IMG/VR virus record: IMGVR_UViG_3300020147_000065
Location: 124,001-188,000 of that record
Direction: 5' to 3' (one strand)
DNA from: a virus
DNA length: 64,000 bases
The first letter of the stretch is position 1, and each line of letters starts with the position of its first letter. Of this stretch, positions 57,721 to 64,000 are shown piece after piece. The position numbers and the translations under genes are program-made. A model generated the notes under the pieces. It ran no database searches, had not been told where the DNA came from, and saw nothing but the letters and a program-made list of their open reading frames with translations.

Positions 57721-58137
57721 ATGAGCAAACAAAAGACGTTACACGACATTGCATTTGAAGAACTGGGCATCGAAGAGGGCGACTTCGCTAAAGTCGTCCT
57801 TAAAGTGGACGAAGACGTTCACGGTAACCCGCTCCGTTGGTCGCATGGTATGGAAGAAATGTTAGGTAAGACATTTCGCGTCACCAACATTGATACCAGC
57901 GACAACACAATCGAACTGAACAACGGCGAATGGTTCTCGGCTATTTCGCTCGAAAAGGCAACCGGCGAAATCAAGGTGCAATTACCGGATTACACCGCAG
58001 TCGTAACCAAAGAAGGCATGGAAGTTGGTTGCCAGAAACTCGACAAAGACAAGGTTTTGGAAATCGTTCAGGCTGCAATCACCACCGGTATGATTGACCG
58101 CGATGATGTCGAAGACCTCGACTATCACGACGACTAA
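57721..58137 (+). CDS. Eight-copy family, member 8, leaderless
   Basis: 138 residues, MSKQKTLHDIAFEELGIEEG. Blocks: VDEDVHGNPLRWSHGM, GEWFSAISLEK (YP replaced by FS), LPDYTAVVTKEGMEVGCQKL, DKDKVLEIVQAAITTGMI; acidic C-terminus. TATAAT ends 7 nt before the ATG. Confidence 0.82.
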   Translation: MSKQKTLHDIAFEELGIEEGDFAKVVLKVDEDVHGNPLRWSHGMEEMLGKTFRVTNIDTSDNTIELNNGEWFSAISLEKATGEIKVQLPDYTAVVTKEGMEVGCQKLDKDKVLEIVQAAITTGMIDRDDVEDLDYHDD

Positions 58138-58212
58138 GCGGGGTGCTGCCTTCGGGCAGCACTCTTGCCCCCCCCCCTTGCCTTGTCCCCGTGGTTGGGT
58201 TATCCTTTACAT

Positions 58213-58506
58213 ATGTCCGACGAATATCCTTTAACAGTTAAACAAGTAAACAAACTCATGGATGATGTTTTCAATACTGAGCCGCCAGAGCTTGTTCTTG
58301 CTCGTAAACTTAAAGAAGCCGGTTTTACTGAGCATCAAGTATGGAGAATGTTTATTGCTCGTAATGATGAGCCGAAACCTTATGCCCCACACTTTGCAAG
58401 CTATATAAGTTCAAATGAAGCAATTCGTTTGAGAGTTTATAATTTTTTTCGTGACTTCGAACGTGGTGGAGTGTGTCGGCGGATAGATACCGGATTAATC
58501 AGTTAA
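58213..58506 (+). CDS. Hypothetical 97-residue protein, leaderless
   Basis: MSDEYPLTVKQVNKLMDDVF. TATCCT ends 6 nt before the ATG; spacer holds CCCCGTGG. All-helical, possibly helix-turn-helix-like (RKLKEAGFTEHQVWRMFIAR). The stop lies in ACCGGATTAA/TTAATCCGGT. Confidence 0.75.
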   Translation: MSDEYPLTVKQVNKLMDDVFNTEPPELVLARKLKEAGFTEHQVWRMFIARNDEPKPYAPHFASYISSNEAIRLRVYNFFRDFERGGVCRRIDTGLIS

Positions 58507-58559
58507 TCCGGTTGCCCCCCCCCCTTGCATCGGTTAAATCTCTGAGTTATCCTTTATAT

Positions 58560-59069
58560 ATGATAACCGAACGCATCAACCATTCAGATATTGATTCTCG
58601 CCATGCTAACGACTTCATTAACGCATGGTATAATGAAGTTGCCAAACGCGGCGAAATTTACGCCACAAACGCTGAAATTTTAGCGAAAGAAACCGCACTC
58701 GATTTGTTGTCAAAGGGTGCCGGTGAAATTGTTTACGGGCGCAAAAAGGACGATTTGTTGCGCGTTAACGATAAGGGTTTAATTCCCGAAAACAAAAAGT
58801 TGTTTTTTAAAGCCGTTGTCGGCTATGCTTATTTGTGGGGTATTGCTCTTAGTGTTGAAATATCGGAGCAGCTACCCACGGGCGCTAAAATCGAATATAT
58901 TGCCGATGACCTATGCCCCCATAAAGACCGGCAAGTGACGCAAGAATTTCAATGGAAATATCGCAAGCGTAGCGACGATGAAGAAATCGAAAAAGAGGCC
59001 GAAGCCGACACACAAGACGAAGAAACGGCAGAAGTCGAACCCTGCCCCGCTGGGGAGGTGATCGAATAG
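58560..59069 (+). CDS. Hypothetical 169-residue protein, leaderless
   Basis: MITERINHSDIDSRHANDFI. TATCCT ends 6 nt before the ATG. Helical N-terminal domain, beta centre (LSVEISEQLPTGAKIEYIAD), and an acidic disordered tail (DDEEIEKEAEADTQDEETAE). Not recognised. Confidence 0.76.
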   Translation: MITERINHSDIDSRHANDFINAWYNEVAKRGEIYATNAEILAKETALDLLSKGAGEIVYGRKKDDLLRVNDKGLIPENKKLFFKAVVGYAYLWGIALSVEISEQLPTGAKIEYIADDLCPHKDRQVTQEFQWKYRKRSDDEEIEKEAEADTQDEETAEVEPCPAGEVIE

Positions 59070-59122
59070 GGCGATTGCCCCCCCCCTTGGCAACTCATGA
59101 AAAAGGGAGTAAAATATTTAAC

Positions 59123-59401
59123 ATGAATCAAGAACATCAACAAATCGTTGTTTCTGCCGCTGAAAAACTCAATAAAATGGCGGGTATTGTTGGTGCAAGC
59201 ACCATCCCATTTCATCCTGCACTCAATGAAGATGAAGTGAACGACATTCTCAATGAGGCTCAAGCGTTCGGCTTGACTGCCGAACGCACTGATTTTCTGA
59301 ATGACCACGAGGGTCAGGACTTCACCAACATCACCTTTGAACTCGCCAACCGGCAGGGTGCCCATATGCTGGATGCTCTGCGTGGAGCCTCTCCTGTATA
59401 A
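59123..59401 (+). CDS. Hypothetical 92-residue protein, leaderless
   Basis: MNQEHQQIVVSAAEKLNKMA. TAAAAT ends 7 nt before the ATG. Helical and acidic, with NEDEVNDILNEAQAFGLTAE. The stop lies in CTCTCCT/AGGAGAG. Not recognised. Confidence 0.75.
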   Translation: MNQEHQQIVVSAAEKLNKMAGIVGASTIPFHPALNEDEVNDILNEAQAFGLTAERTDFLNDHEGQDFTNITFELANRQGAHMLDALRGASPV

Positions 59402-59455
59402 GGAGAGTTTGCCCCCCCCTTGTAATACTCATAGAAATTGCGTATAATTTATTAC

Positions 59456-59638
59456 ATGACAAGCAACGGAATCATGAATCAGTTGGGCAAGTGCTACCGC
59501 GCCGTTTTCAATGGCAACGACAATTCTGCAACGTGGGCGAAAATTCATCGCCTCACCCGCCGTCACGAACGGGCGCTCGAAAAAGAGGCCGAGTCTGCGG
59601 AGCCTCAAATCGAGGGAGCAGCCGAAGTAGACAATTAG
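59456..59638 (+). CDS. Hypothetical 60-residue protein, leaderless
   Basis: MTSNGIMNQLGKCYRAVFNG. TATAAT ends 7 nt before the ATG. Basic helix (WAKIHRLTRRHERALEKEAE) and acidic tail. A long hairpin (CACTACCTCAG/CTGGGGTAGTG) follows the stop by ~25 bp. Confidence 0.72.
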   Translation: MTSNGIMNQLGKCYRAVFNGNDNSATWAKIHRLTRRHERALEKEAESAEPQIEGAAEVDN

Positions 59639-59742
59639 TTGCTCTCTTGCTCATGCACCTCCGGCCACTACCTCAGTTTCGACTGGGGTAGTGTGCTGCC
59701 CCCCCCTTGTTCTATATTTGTTTGCTTGATATAATTATTATC

Positions 59743-60543
59743 ATGCTCTTAGAAAAAGAACAACCAAAACCAAAACCAAAGAAAAAGGTGCCGTCAAACT
59801 GTTATGAAGTTGTCATAACGGCCAACCACGGGGACGCAGACCATAGCGAAGAGAGAACAATTCGTATCCCTGACAGCCGCGAAGACCTCCTGAAGATGCT
59901 CTTGCATGACATTGATGTAACAGAGCGTTATTATTCACATGACAATTTTGAAGAATCACCGTTTATGCGGAAATGGTGTGAAGACGGCGACGACGAATCT
60001 ATCGTCAATGAATGTCGAGAAATCAGCTTTACAGATTGGCCGCGCGACATCACTGCCGACCGGCAATTCCCCTGCACATTCTATTTTGGCCCTGATGTTT
60101 ATTATTATGATGAACAGGGTGAGCGTTTACACGTTACTGTAACTTATTCTGACGAAGAAAAAGCGACAGAAGAAGAGCGGTTAAAAGGGACGTGGGAAAA
60201 AACAAAGGCCGCAGTTATCGCAGAAGAAAAGGCCGAACGTGCCAATAAATCAGAGCAGAGATGCGCGGTTTGTGGGCAAACTCAGTGGTCGTATGGTGGG
60301 CCGCGCAAAACCTGTTCGAGTTGCGGTAGTGAACTGCTTTACACTCAGCGTCTTTTTGATGCTGACGGCGAAACGATTACTGATAATGACAATCCTTATC
60401 AGTCAATCGAAGACCTCCGCACTAAAATTCTGCCGGAATTGGATAAGTTGCGCGAAAACGACAATTCTCGCTATTTTCAGCGGTGGTGGTTCATAAACCG
60501 AAAAGTTGAGAACCACGACAAAGGTTTACCGGAAGACGCTTAG
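59743..60543 (+). CDS. Zinc-ribbon protein, 266 residues, leaderless
   Basis: MLLEKEQPKPKPKKKVPSNC. TATAAT ends 7 nt before the ATG. Lys/Pro-rich N-terminus, an acidic alpha/beta domain, then a zinc ribbon CAVCGQTQWSYGG...CSSCGSELLYTQ (about residues 178-205), and a helical C-terminus. Among the largest accessory proteins. A CCACGGGG copy lies in the coding sequence. Confidence 0.78.
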   Translation: MLLEKEQPKPKPKKKVPSNCYEVVITANHGDADHSEERTIRIPDSREDLLKMLLHDIDVTERYYSHDNFEESPFMRKWCEDGDDESIVNECREISFTDWPRDITADRQFPCTFYFGPDVYYYDEQGERLHVTVTYSDEEKATEEERLKGTWEKTKAAVIAEEKAERANKSEQRCAVCGQTQWSYGGPRKTCSSCGSELLYTQRLFDADGETITDNDNPYQSIEDLRTKILPELDKLRENDNSRYFQRWWFINRKVENHDKGLPEDA

Positions 60544-60601
60544 GCGTCTTCCTTGCCCCCCCCCTTGCGAACTTTCCCCGTGGTTGGTTAAAATCTATAA
60601 C

Positions 60602-61258
60602 ATGAATCGAGATTACCCACCGGCACCATATCGTTGCGAAATTGTTTGTTCTGATGATTTGCGCGTATCTGCTGAACTTGATAAAACTACAATCAATATC
60701 AGCTATCGTTTACATCACATCGCAACATATGAAAATGGGAGCCGTGATTTTTCTTTTATTCGCCGTGTGCCTACAATCGGTGAATTTATTGATATTATCC
60801 ACGAATACCCTTGCGAGTTACGAGATGATATTAACGACGGAAAACTCGCATCTCATGTGTTAGGTGGAATCTTTATATTTGAGAATCCACAAACTAAAGA
60901 TTCTTTTGTATCATTCGCTCCCCTCAATGCCGAGACACTATATGAGCAAACAGCTAATGCTGTTCATTATGCTTCATTTGGTAGTGTAATTGAAGGTGAA
61001 GCTAATCGCGCATGGCGAGATAAGTTTGTGCAAGTAGCTGTCCTCGATCATAACGGCAACGGTTATAGCGTGTTAAGTAATAATCCTTTAGTTCCCGATG
61101 TTTGGTTTAATTCGGTTCGCCGCCGAACATTAAATCGCGCTGAGGCCGAAGAGCGTGTTCGCCGCATCTGTGCTGATAATCGTGATGTAGTTGTGCGCTG
61201 GTGCCCAACTAATAACCTGCCACCGGACTGGTGTAATGAGCGCACGAAGATTATATAA
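60602..61258 (+). CDS. Hypothetical 218-residue protein, leaderless
   Basis: MNRDYPPAPYRCEIVCSDDL. TAAAAT ends 7 nt before the ATG; spacer has CCCCGTGG. Beta-rich N-terminal half, Arg-rich helix near 180 (RRRTLNRAEAEERVRRICAD). The stop lies at the centre of an extended palindrome (CACGAAGATTATATAATCTT). Not recognised. Confidence 0.77.
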   Translation: MNRDYPPAPYRCEIVCSDDLRVSAELDKTTINISYRLHHIATYENGSRDFSFIRRVPTIGEFIDIIHEYPCELRDDINDGKLASHVLGGIFIFENPQTKDSFVSFAPLNAETLYEQTANAVHYASFGSVIEGEANRAWRDKFVQVAVLDHNGNGYSVLSNNPLVPDVWFNSVRRRTLNRAEAEERVRRICADNRDVVVRWCPTNNLPPDWCNERTKII

Positions 61259-61327
61259 TCTTCGTGTTGCCCCCCCCCTTGCACCACCTAAACAACGGAG
61301 TTAAAATCTTTAGTGAAAGGAACAGAC

Positions 61328-61528
61328 ATGGCATCTGACATCACCAAAGAACAAAAACGGGCATATCGGCAAATGGGGCGCGAAGATGGACGCGCAGGGC
61401 GTTCCGCCTCAGAGTTCCACAACACACCACACGAATTGGTTCAAGCGTATAACTCCGGTCATAAATCCGGTAAACGCACACTGGAAAACGAAAAGGCACA
61501 GCGCGACTATGAATTAAGCAAGTGGTAA
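61328..61528 (+). CDS. Hypothetical 66-residue protein
   Basis: MASDITKEQKRAYRQMGRED. AAAGGAA precedes this ATG; a GTG at 61313, 5 nt after the -10 TAAAAT, would be a leaderless alternative. Charged helical protein with GREDGRAGRSASEFHNTPHE. Not recognised. Confidence 0.7.
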   Translation: MASDITKEQKRAYRQMGREDGRAGRSASEFHNTPHELVQAYNSGHKSGKRTLENEKAQRDYELSKW

Positions 61529-61534
61529 CGCCTT

Positions 61535-61561
61535 GACAGCACCTCTTAAACCTGTTATAAT
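61535..61561 (+). promoter_or_regulatory. Consensus promoter without C-tract
   Basis: TTGACA, 17 bp, TATAAT, then 6 nt to the ATG of the 61568 gene. It has the full consensus -35 and no C-tract, in contrast to the weak TTGC or TTGT -35 elements next to C-tracts. Confidence 0.82.
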
Positions 61562-61567
61562 AAGAGT

Positions 61568-61690
61568 ATGATATTCTTATGGGTAGGGGTGCTTTTCTTG
61601 GCTCCATTGTTTTGCATGGGGAATAAGACTGCCCTCGGTGTAATTTACGGTGCATTTGCCTTGTGGTTATTGTATAATGGAGTATGCTAA
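61568..61690 (+). CDS. Tiny two-helix membrane protein (copy 5), leaderless
   Basis: 40 residues: MIFLWVGVLFLAPLFCMGNK then TALGVIYGAFALWLLYNGVC. Same LxxAPLF turn as copies 1-3. A CCACGGGG motif overlaps the end of the gene. Confidence 0.72.
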   Translation: MIFLWVGVLFLAPLFCMGNKTALGVIYGAFALWLLYNGVC

Positions 61691-61749
61691 CCACGGGGCA
61701 GGTGCCCCCCCCCCTTGATTAATGTAAAACAATTGATTAAAATAAAAGT

Positions 61750-62187
61750 ATGATTTCAGAAAAAGCGCGAGTGCTGAATTTACTTTTAGAACGTAATGAG
61801 GTATCAAAAATTGACTTTGAATTAGGTGGAGAAATCATTATAACTCTTTCCCCTAAGCTTACAAAGTTACAAGAACACAAAAAGATGCGAGAAAAGAAAT
61901 ATTCTGAATCAGAAATTGGTGCATCGGTGGACGAGCGTGTTCGAGAAGTTTTATTGAAAGATAAACCAATGACTATACCTGAGATAACAGCAGCAGTAGG
62001 CTGCTGTTATCAGAGGGCAAAAACCGCAATAGATGCGGCAACAATACACGGTGTTATTAATATCGTTGAATGTCGCACTGGTGAATTAAGAGGAAAACTC
62101 CCTCATCTTCATCAAATTACCGAAGACGGAAAGAAAAAATTAAACGAGGAAAGGTGGTGGATTTACCTCAAGAAACCTAAAAATTAG
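61750..62187 (+). CDS. Winged-helix-like protein, leaderless
   Basis: 145 residues, MISEKARVLNLLLERNEVSK. TAAAAT ends 6 nt before the ATG. Residues about 70-140 (KPMTIPEITAAVGCCYQRAK through a wing ending GKKKLNEERWWIYLKKP) fit a winged helix DNA-binding domain. A candidate regulator of the cassette array. The stop lies in AAGAAACCTA/TAGGTTTCTT. Confidence 0.75.
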   Translation: MISEKARVLNLLLERNEVSKIDFELGGEIIITLSPKLTKLQEHKKMREKKYSESEIGASVDERVREVLLKDKPMTIPEITAAVGCCYQRAKTAIDAATIHGVINIVECRTGELRGKLPHLHQITEDGKKKLNEERWWIYLKKPKN

Positions 62188-62240
62188 GTTTCTTGCCCCC
62201 CCCCTTGCACGACCATAATAAAAGAGGTAGAATAATTACT

Positions 62241-62504
62241 ATGAATCCATTCAACACACGACTGTTCAGCGCAACCCGCGAGAAAATCAACGAATTTCTC
62301 TATGCTCGGCTATCGAATCCCGAAAATCCGAATAACGGCGAAGAAACACATCGTTACCACGGAAGCACCTTAAAACAGCGCAAGCGTCGCCTGTCTCACA
62401 CAAATCCGGCATCGCATCACTATGCGAACTACACGAAGCGCAAGCGTCGCCAGAAACACGCGCGTAAGATGTTGGCAAAGCAACGCGCGGCGGCTGTTGC
62501 ATAA
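62241..62504 (+). CDS. Highly basic 87-residue protein, leaderless
   Basis: MNPFNTRLFSATREKINEFL. TAGAAT ends 7 nt before the ATG. Two similar basic clusters, LKQRKRRLSH and YTKRKRRQKHARKML, encoded by a repeated GCGCAAGCGTCGCC. Probably binds DNA or RNA. Confidence 0.75.
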   Translation: MNPFNTRLFSATREKINEFLYARLSNPENPNNGEETHRYHGSTLKQRKRRLSHTNPASHHYANYTKRKRRQKHARKMLAKQRAAAVA

Positions 62505-62576
62505 GTTCGCTCTCCGCTCCGGCGGAGAGCTTGCCCCCCCCTTGCATCCTTATAACTTCTGAGTTATATTTTAAGT

Positions 62577-63383
62577 ATGCAATTCAGAATCCTTGACCCT
62601 CAAACGGACGGCGGCGGAGTCCTTCACATAACAGCGACCGGCACAGAAGAAATAAAGGCCGTGTTTGGTGTTTTTCATTGGCGGGACGAATCAACGGAAA
62701 CCCTTAAAGCGCGTGTCACCGCTTTAGAATCCGGCCAATATAGCCTGATTTGCAACGATAAACGGAAATGGTATCGCAATGAAGTCGAATTGTCTGCCGA
62801 TTGGGTTAGCCCATATATCGAAGAGTTGCAAAAACGAACGGGCTACAGTGGCGAACTTCCCGAACTCGATTTAATTGATTGTGTAAAGCGTATAACGCAC
62901 ACACATTTAATCGAATCTGTAAAACTCACAGACGGTAAATTGTCTGCGGTGATTTATGTAAAATCAGAAGATTACGCCGGTAAACCGGCTGTTGACCGTT
63001 CGCGCTGGTATTCGCGGGAATGTCTCGGAAACGACTTCGGGGCAACGCCTGTGCATAGTGAATATATCGAAACGAGCGCCGGAAACTACCGTAAAAATCC
63101 AGCGTGGGGACACTACCACAAACCGCGCCCCGCTTTAGCTAACGCGGCATTTTTCAACAAATTGTTTAAGTGGTGGCGGGATAACCACGCAACCGACTTA
63201 CAAAAAGACTTATTAGAACGCGGCCTAAAATATGGCCTCTATTCTAATAACTGGTTAATGACACAGGGGCACCAACAATGCGTGGATTTAGGGCACGGCG
63301 GTTTCCGAATCACACCGAACGGCAACGGGCCTGACAGCTATAAATTTATGAGTTGGGAACAGTTCCGCGCGGTGGCTACGTAG
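62577..63383 (+). CDS. Hypothetical 268-residue protein, leaderless
   Basis: MQFRILDPQTDGGGVLHITA. TATATT ends 6 nt before the ATG. Alpha/beta N-terminal part, aromatic C-terminal part (FNKLFKWWRDNHATDLQKDL, YKFMSWEQFRAV). The stop lies in the perfect palindrome GCGGTGGCTA/TAGCCACCGC. Not recognised. Confidence 0.78.
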   Translation: MQFRILDPQTDGGGVLHITATGTEEIKAVFGVFHWRDESTETLKARVTALESGQYSLICNDKRKWYRNEVELSADWVSPYIEELQKRTGYSGELPELDLIDCVKRITHTHLIESVKLTDGKLSAVIYVKSEDYAGKPAVDRSRWYSRECLGNDFGATPVHSEYIETSAGNYRKNPAWGHYHKPRPALANAAFFNKLFKWWRDNHATDLQKDLLERGLKYGLYSNNWLMTQGHQQCVDLGHGGFRITPNGNGPDSYKFMSWEQFRAVAT

Positions 63384-63437
63384 CCACCGCTTGCCCCCCC
63401 CTTGCAGAGATTAAACTAATTTGCGATAATATATTAC

Positions 63438-64000
63438 ATGAAATGGATTAAAGAGAAGTGGAAAGCCTTCCTCGCCCTGCTTAACGGTCAAGTTCACCGT
63501 TACCCCAATGCCGACGCTCCCGCCAACATGGAAAAGAGCGACACCTGCCCTGCCGCAACTCTTGGTTGTAATTCGCGCGACTATGTAAGCGGCAAATCTT
63601 ATCCGCCGCGTGGTAGTGTGGCCCGTTCTGCTGCCGAAAAGAAACCTCTACCACCTGAGCGCAAATTAAGTCAGACACCATACAGCGGTTATGTGGTTGA
63701 TTCCGCGCCTCTCTCAATACCTTTCGTGCCTGAACCGACCTTTCAGCCATATCTTGACCCCATTGGCACCGAAAAGCTGTTGGAGGAAATTGATAAGATA
63801 ATCTATCAGCCGACTGATTCAACTGCTGATGAAATGCGGGATAGTTATTCGCCACCCACGGTGGAAATACCGACTTATTCGGCTCCCGAACCTGTTTCGA
63901 CACCAACTTTTGAATCCAGAAGCAGCGATTTTGGAGGCGGCGAATCCGGTGGAGGCGGAGCATCTGCTACATGGGACAGTTCACCTTCGGATAGTGGATC
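63438..64000 (+). CDS. Hypothetical Pro/Ser-rich protein, partial
   Basis: Starts MKWIKEKWKAFLALLNGQVH; GATAAT ends 7 nt before the ATG. An amphipathic N-terminal helix is followed by low-complexity Pro/Ser/Thr sequence and a Gly-rich stretch (FGGGESGGGGASATWDSS) running off the window. The TPM-like low-complexity C-terminus suggests a surface or membrane-associated protein; function unknown. Confidence 0.75.
   Translation, partial: MKWIKEKWKAFLALLNGQVHRYPNADAPANMEKSDTCPAATLGCNSRDYVSGKSYPPRGSVARSAAEKKPLPPERKLSQTPYSGYVVDSAPLSIPFVPEPTFQPYLDPIGTEKLLEEIDKIIYQPTDSTADEMRDSYSPPTVEIPTYSAPEPVSTPTFESRSSDFGGGESGGGGASATWDSSPSDSG

Larger units (their letters stand above)
33730..63440 (+). repeat. Array of about 70 hairpin / C-tract / promoter junctions
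   Basis: Nearly every intergenic region reads: a short perfect hairpin that often includes the stop codon, then T(T)GC or TGC leading into 6-10 consecutive C, then a -35 beginning TTG (mostly TTGC or TTGT) with no gap, 16-18 bp, a -10, and the next start. Hairpin sequences differ from unit to unit while the C-tract and -35 contact are constant. Examples of C-tract starts: 36229, 39224, 42063, 46288, 49121, 53822, 57201, 60557, 63394. The tracts replace the U-tract expected after a terminator and occupy the position of an UP element. Confidence 0.9.

Noticed and set aside
33730-63440. Regularly spaced repeats suggesting a CRISPR array
   Set aside because: The repeated part is a homopolymer plus promoter, and the spacing of 150-900 bp corresponds to whole genes, not 30-40 bp spacers.
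33730-63440. G-quadruplexes from the G-strand of the tracts
   Set aside because: Each junction has a single G-run; four runs are not close enough for an intramolecular quadruplex.
63481-63963. 160-codon frame on the minus strand
   Set aside because: It mirrors the plus-strand gene starting at 63438, which has a standard promoter and start; no minus-strand promoter is visible.
1-64000. tRNA genes or an integrase/attachment site
   Set aside because: I saw no cloverleaf with a T-arm GTTCNANNC and no recombinase-like protein; not excluded by computation.

Overview
The window is roughly half of the genome of a tailed double-stranded DNA phage with a long non-contractile-looking tail. It holds a complete head and tail gene set, and its coding density is about what a phage has. 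No integrase, repressor, replication gene, tRNA or rRNA was recognised. The host cannot be named from the sequence. It should read ordinary sigma-70-type promoters (TTGnnn, 17 bp, TATAAT), translate leaderless messages well, and may carry type IV pili, because the phage encodes a miniature pilin-like peptide.

Positions 1-26937 are the minus-strand structural operon. In transcription order from the right it holds a small membrane protein, a ParB-like protein, a probable small terminase, the large terminase (with an intein in its Walker A loop), portal, scaffold, decoration protein, major capsid protein, head-tail connector and tail-completion genes, two related tail-tube-like proteins, two tail-assembly-chaperone candidates, a group I intron carrying a LAGLIDADG endonuclease gene, a 2537-residue tape measure protein, and two large distal tail proteins, the last cut by the window edge. 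Start and stop codons often overlap, as expected of one co-translated late operon.

Positions 27-30 kb hold a short plus-strand operon of four unknown genes, a strong terminator, and three small minus-strand genes. From about 30 kb to the right edge the phage changes style. About 85 small genes follow, nearly all on the plus strand and mostly unlike known families. Most are independent transcription units built on one plan: a promoter with its own -35 and -10, an ATG often only 6-7 nt after the -10 (so a leaderless mRNA), the reading frame, a hairpin whose stem often contains the stop codon, then an uninterrupted run of 6-10 C that abuts the next -35. About 70 such C-tract junctions occur between 31.9 and 63.4 kb. 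A second motif, CCCCGTGG, sits inside the -35/-10 spacer of about 15 of these promoters and looks like an operator. Three units encode no protein and instead specify structured RNAs of about 240-290 nt.

Recognisable products in the accessory region are few: a metallophosphoesterase, an HNH endonuclease, a KTSC-domain protein, several zinc-ribbon proteins, a winged-helix candidate, a hexapeptide-repeat mini beta-helix and the mini-pilin. Gene amplification is a theme. There are eight consecutive copies of one ~140-residue family, three copies of a soluble protein each overlapping a tiny two-helix membrane protein (five of these in all), and a dispersed family sharing a C-terminal FG-x-LP-x-x-IY motif. 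The region reads as the early, host-takeover and counter-defence part of the genome, maintained as exchangeable one-gene cassettes. That reading is inference; the cassette structure itself is visible in the sequence.
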